Source: Lachnospiraceae bacterium
GTDB lineage: Bacteria; Bacillota; Clostridia; Lachnospirales; Lachnospiraceae
Direction of reading: 5' to 3'
Assembly: GCA_017437205.1 (NCBI GenBank)
Contig: JAFSBP010000382.1
Coordinates: 1 to 6,049 of the forward strand
DNA length: 6,049 nt
Positions 3,690 to 6,049 of the stretch are shown piece after piece. The notes beneath the pieces are model-generated. The model was not told the origin of the DNA, did not search any database, and worked only from the letters and a program-made list of their open reading frames with translations. Position 1 is the first letter of the stretch; each line of letters begins with the position of its first letter. The position numbers and the translations under genes are program-made.

Positions 3690-5210
3690 ATGCAAAAACA
3701 ATATGATGTGATCGTGGTTGGTGCAGGCAACGGTGGACTGGCCGCCGCTGCGAACACAGCAAGTGCCGGACTGAAGACGCTTCTTTTGGAGAAGCACAAT
3801 ATCCCCGGTGGCTGCGCCACCAGCTTTCGCAGAGGTCGTTTTGAGTTCGAGCCCTCTCTGCACGAATTATGCAGTGTAGGAACGGCTGAGCGCCCGAACA
3901 CAGTCTATAAAGTATTTGATGACCTCGGTGCAAAAATCAATTGGGAATACGAAAAAGGACATATCTTTCGCACCATCGTCAAGGGTGAGGACGGATATGA
4001 TGTCCGCTTAAACGCCGGGATCGAAGCGTTCTGCGCTTCCGTGGATGCCATAGTCCCCGGCTGCAAGGAAAATGTTCGCGCTTTCTTAAACCTGAAGCCG
4101 AAGGTAGCTGCGGCAATTGACTATATCTACGCCACCAAAGGAAATCCTAACGGTCTGGTGATGCTCCTCAAGCACGCCGATTTCATGCGCACCGCAGGCC
4201 ACAGCGTGGAAGAGGTGATGACTGCCCTCGGTATTCCGAAGAAGGCTCAGGATCTGATCAACACCTACTGGGGCTACCTGGGCGTACCCACCGACGAGCT
4301 GAACGCAATGCATTTCCTGAACATGCTCTACGACTATGTGGTAGACGGAGCGGCGATGCCGAAGTACCGCAGTCATGAGCTTTCCCTGGCTCTCATCGAC
4401 GTGATTGAAAAACACGGCGGCGAAGTTTGGTACAATAGCGAGGTCACCAAATTCCTCTACCGTGAGGACGGCAGTATTGCCGGTGTGGTTGCAAACGGCG
4501 AGGAAATCTATGCACGCGAGGTCATCTCCAACGTGATTCCTCACAATGTATTCAATATGAGTGACCCGGACAAGATTCCGGAGCAAAACCTTAAGCTGGC
4601 AAACGCCAGAGAGTTCGGCATCTCCGTCGCAACCGTTTATCTCGGTTTGGACTGTACAGCCGAGGAACTGGGGCTCACCGATTACACTGTCTTCATTAAA
4701 AGCCATCCTGATCCCCGCACTCAGTATGATACCCGTCTGGATGACGGTCTGTATATCGTAAACTGCTTAAATAATGTGATCCCGGACAGTTCCCCCGAGG
4801 GAACCTGTACTCTGTTCTTCACGATCCCTGTCTTCGGAAACGATGTGCCAAAGGATCTGAAGCCGGAGGATTACAAAAAATATAAAAATGCACTGGCGAA
4901 GAAATACATCGAAGACGCAGAAAAGACGCTGGGTATCTCCATTATGCCTCACATTGAGGAAATCAGTGTCGCCACACCTGTGACCTTTGCCCGGTACCTC
5001 GGCACCCCCGAGGGTACCATCTACGGCTACAAGCTCTCCGGCTGGGACAACCTGATGGCCCGCACCGCCGGTGAAAAGACTGACTATGCGATCCCCGGAC
5101 TTAGCTTCTGCGGCGGTCACTACATCCGCGGTGACGGCTATAGCTGTGCTTACATCATGGGTGACACTATCGGAAAGCGCGTTGCAAAGAGACTGAAAGG
5201 AGGAAACTGA
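3690..5210 (+). CDS. FAD-dependent oxidoreductase, phytoene desaturase/retinol saturase-like
   Basis: A 506-residue flavoprotein of the amine oxidase/CrtI-like superfamily. The N-terminal Rossmann motif GAGNGGLAAA (11-20), followed by LLLEK ending at K35, binds the ADP part of FAD. PGGCATSFRRGRFEFEP (39-55) is the usual second FAD contact of this family. The C-terminal FAD-capping segment, from IPGLSFCGG to GDTIGKR (about 468-497), contains GGHYIRGDGYSCAYIMGD. Length is normal for CrtI-like proteins. There is no signal peptide or membrane span, so it is probably cytosolic. AGGAGG (3676-3681) lies 8 bases before ATG. The next gene begins one base after the stop and encodes a likely NAD(P)H-dependent electron donor. 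This suggests the enzyme works as a reductase of a double bond rather than as an oxygen-dependent desaturase, as would fit an anaerobe. The substrate cannot be read from sequence; no carotenoid genes are visible. Confidence 0.85.
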   Translation: MQKQYDVIVVGAGNGGLAAAANTASAGLKTLLLEKHNIPGGCATSFRRGRFEFEPSLHELCSVGTAERPNTVYKVFDDLGAKINWEYEKGHIFRTIVKGEDGYDVRLNAGIEAFCASVDAIVPGCKENVRAFLNLKPKVAAAIDYIYATKGNPNGLVMLLKHADFMRTAGHSVEEVMTALGIPKKAQDLINTYWGYLGVPTDELNAMHFLNMLYDYVVDGAAMPKYRSHELSLALIDVIEKHGGEVWYNSEVTKFLYREDGSIAGVVANGEEIYAREVISNVIPHNVFNMSDPDKIPEQNLKLANAREFGISVATVYLGLDCTAEELGLTDYTVFIKSHPDPRTQYDTRLDDGLYIVNCLNNVIPDSSPEGTCTLFFTIPVFGNDVPKDLKPEDYKKYKNALAKKYIEDAEKTLGISIMPHIEEISVATPVTFARYLGTPEGTIYGYKLSGWDNLMARTAGEKTDYAIPGLSFCGGHYIRGDGYSCAYIMGDTIGKRVAKRLKGGN

Positions 5211-5211
5211 C

Positions 5212-6049
5212 ATGGCAAGACCTAAACTTTGGAAACTGAATCCCATGGATTTCACCAAGATGACGCCCGCCCGTCAGGCAAAGATTGAGGCAGCACCTGC
5301 CAACCCTCTGCCTCCCGTAGACTCTTATAAGCCCAACGAACTGGCGAAGGCACTGCATCCGCAGGCTCAGCATCTTAGGGTGACCATGATCATCGACCAC
5401 GGAAATGGTGTCAAGAGCTTCCGTCTGAGTCCGAACCCAGCAAAAGGAACCGATTCACTCGCGTGGTTCTGTGCCGGACAGTACCTGTCCCTCTCTCTGG
5501 AGATTGGACCGATGAAGCTGACCCGCCCCTACTCCCTCTCCTCCTCCCCCGCGGAGTCAAAGAAAGGATATTATACTCTGACCATCAAGCGTGTGGATGG
5601 CGGTCTGGCCTCCAACTATATTTTAGACAACTGGAAAATCGGTACTGAAGTCACCGCATCCGAACCTTTGGGCGTGTTCACCTATGAGCCCCTTCGCGAC
5701 GCAAAAACCGTGATCGGCGTTGCCGGCGGAAGCGGAATCACCCCGTTCCGCTCTCTGGCGAAGGCTATCGCAGACGGTGATGAAGATGCAGAGCTGATTC
5801 TGCTCTACGGAAGCCGCACCTTGGAGGATGCTGTTTTCCAGAAAGAATTCAAAACGTTGGAATCCACCTGTCCTAAGTTCAAGCTGGTCAACGTGCTCAG
5901 TCACGAAACGAAGGATGGCTGTGAGGGCGGATTTATCACCGCGGATCTGATCCGCAAGTACGCCCCCGAAGGCGACTACTCCATCTTCCTGTGCGGTCCT
6001 CAGGCGATGTATAATTTCGTGGACAAAGAGATTGAGACCCTCGGCATTC
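5212..6049 (+). CDS. Ferredoxin-NADP reductase-fold oxidoreductase, 3' end outside window
   Basis: The reading frame runs 279 codons from ATG at 5212 to the window edge without a stop. After a 50-residue N-terminal extension (ARPKLWKLNPMDF..., Pro-rich, function unknown) comes a flavin-binding barrel with RPYSLSS (105-111), the isoalloxazine/FAD contact. Next is an NAD(P) domain with GVAGGSGITPFRSL (169-182), LLYGSRTLEDAVF (197-209) and FLCGPQAMYNFV (259-270), the standard FNR-family order. Proteins of this build often continue into a plant-type [2Fe-2S] ferredoxin domain; that part, if present, lies beyond 6049. AAAGGAGG (5196-5203) sits 8 bases before ATG inside the preceding gene, and the gap between the genes is 1 base, so they are almost certainly one operon. 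Likely role: pass electrons from NAD(P)H through flavin (and perhaps an iron-sulfur cluster) to the upstream flavoprotein. Confidence 0.87.
   Translation, partial: MARPKLWKLNPMDFTKMTPARQAKIEAAPANPLPPVDSYKPNELAKALHPQAQHLRVTMIIDHGNGVKSFRLSPNPAKGTDSLAWFCAGQYLSLSLEIGPMKLTRPYSLSSSPAESKKGYYTLTIKRVDGGLASNYILDNWKIGTEVTASEPLGVFTYEPLRDAKTVIGVAGGSGITPFRSLAKAIADGDEDAELILLYGSRTLEDAVFQKEFKTLESTCPKFKLVNVLSHETKDGCEGGFITADLIRKYAPEGDYSIFLCGPQAMYNFVDKEIETLGI

Noticed and set aside
4086..4706. Minus-strand 206-codon frame inside the FAD oxidoreductase gene
   Set aside because: The opposite strand encodes a continuous flavoprotein with both FAD motifs; the frame has no recognisable domain.
4767..5258. Minus-strand 163-codon frame across the operon junction
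   Set aside because: It crosses two well-supported plus-strand genes and has no RBS or motif.

Overview
The window looks like a chromosomal piece of a spore-forming, low-to-mid-GC Gram-positive anaerobe, most likely a gut-type Clostridia (Lachnospiraceae-like). The reasons are strong AGGAGG-type ribosome binding sites, SigA-type promoters, a SpoIIID sporulation regulator, a Hol_Tox-family mini-toxin and a pair of redox flavoproteins. No tRNA, rRNA, insertion sequence or CRISPR array is visible. Two genes run off the ends: alanine racemase on the left and a flavin/iron-sulfur-type reductase on the right.

Layout: 1-945 (minus) is the N-terminal 315 residues of alanine racemase, with its own promoter and RBS. 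The AT-rich gap 946-1477 is not empty. It holds a compact candidate type I toxin-antitoxin locus: a 30-residue single-helix membrane toxin on the minus strand (1171-1263) and a convergent small RNA driven by a perfect-consensus promoter (1060-1088). The two transcripts share a bidirectional stem-loop at 1141-1181 that contains the toxin stop codon. Related repeats lie at both 5' ends.

1478-3189 (plus) is a tight three-gene run: trmO (tRNA A37 t6A N6-methyltransferase), an MNT-type minimal nucleotidyltransferase, and a HEPN protein with a complete R-x4-H-x-Y motif. The last two resemble a HepT/MntA (type VII) toxin-antitoxin module. The run ends in a strong stem-loop with a T-tract (3195-3242).

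spoIIID (3241-3510) starts with TTG inside that T-tract, and its Shine-Dalgarno sequence is the 3' arm of the terminator. A perfect SigE-like -10 octamer (CATACATT, 3205-3212) sits inside the hairpin. A SigE transcript would therefore begin after the 5' arm and carry a free RBS. This predicts that the element blocks vegetative read-through and translation but allows mother-cell expression.

3690-6049 (plus) is a two-gene operon: a 506-residue FAD oxidoreductase of the phytoene desaturase/retinol saturase-like superfamily, followed one base later by a ferredoxin-NADP reductase-fold protein. The second protein probably passes electrons from NAD(P)H to the first. The substrate is unknown.

The window thus carries two different toxin-antitoxin-like modules within about 2.2 kb, lying between cell-wall, tRNA-modification and sporulation genes.
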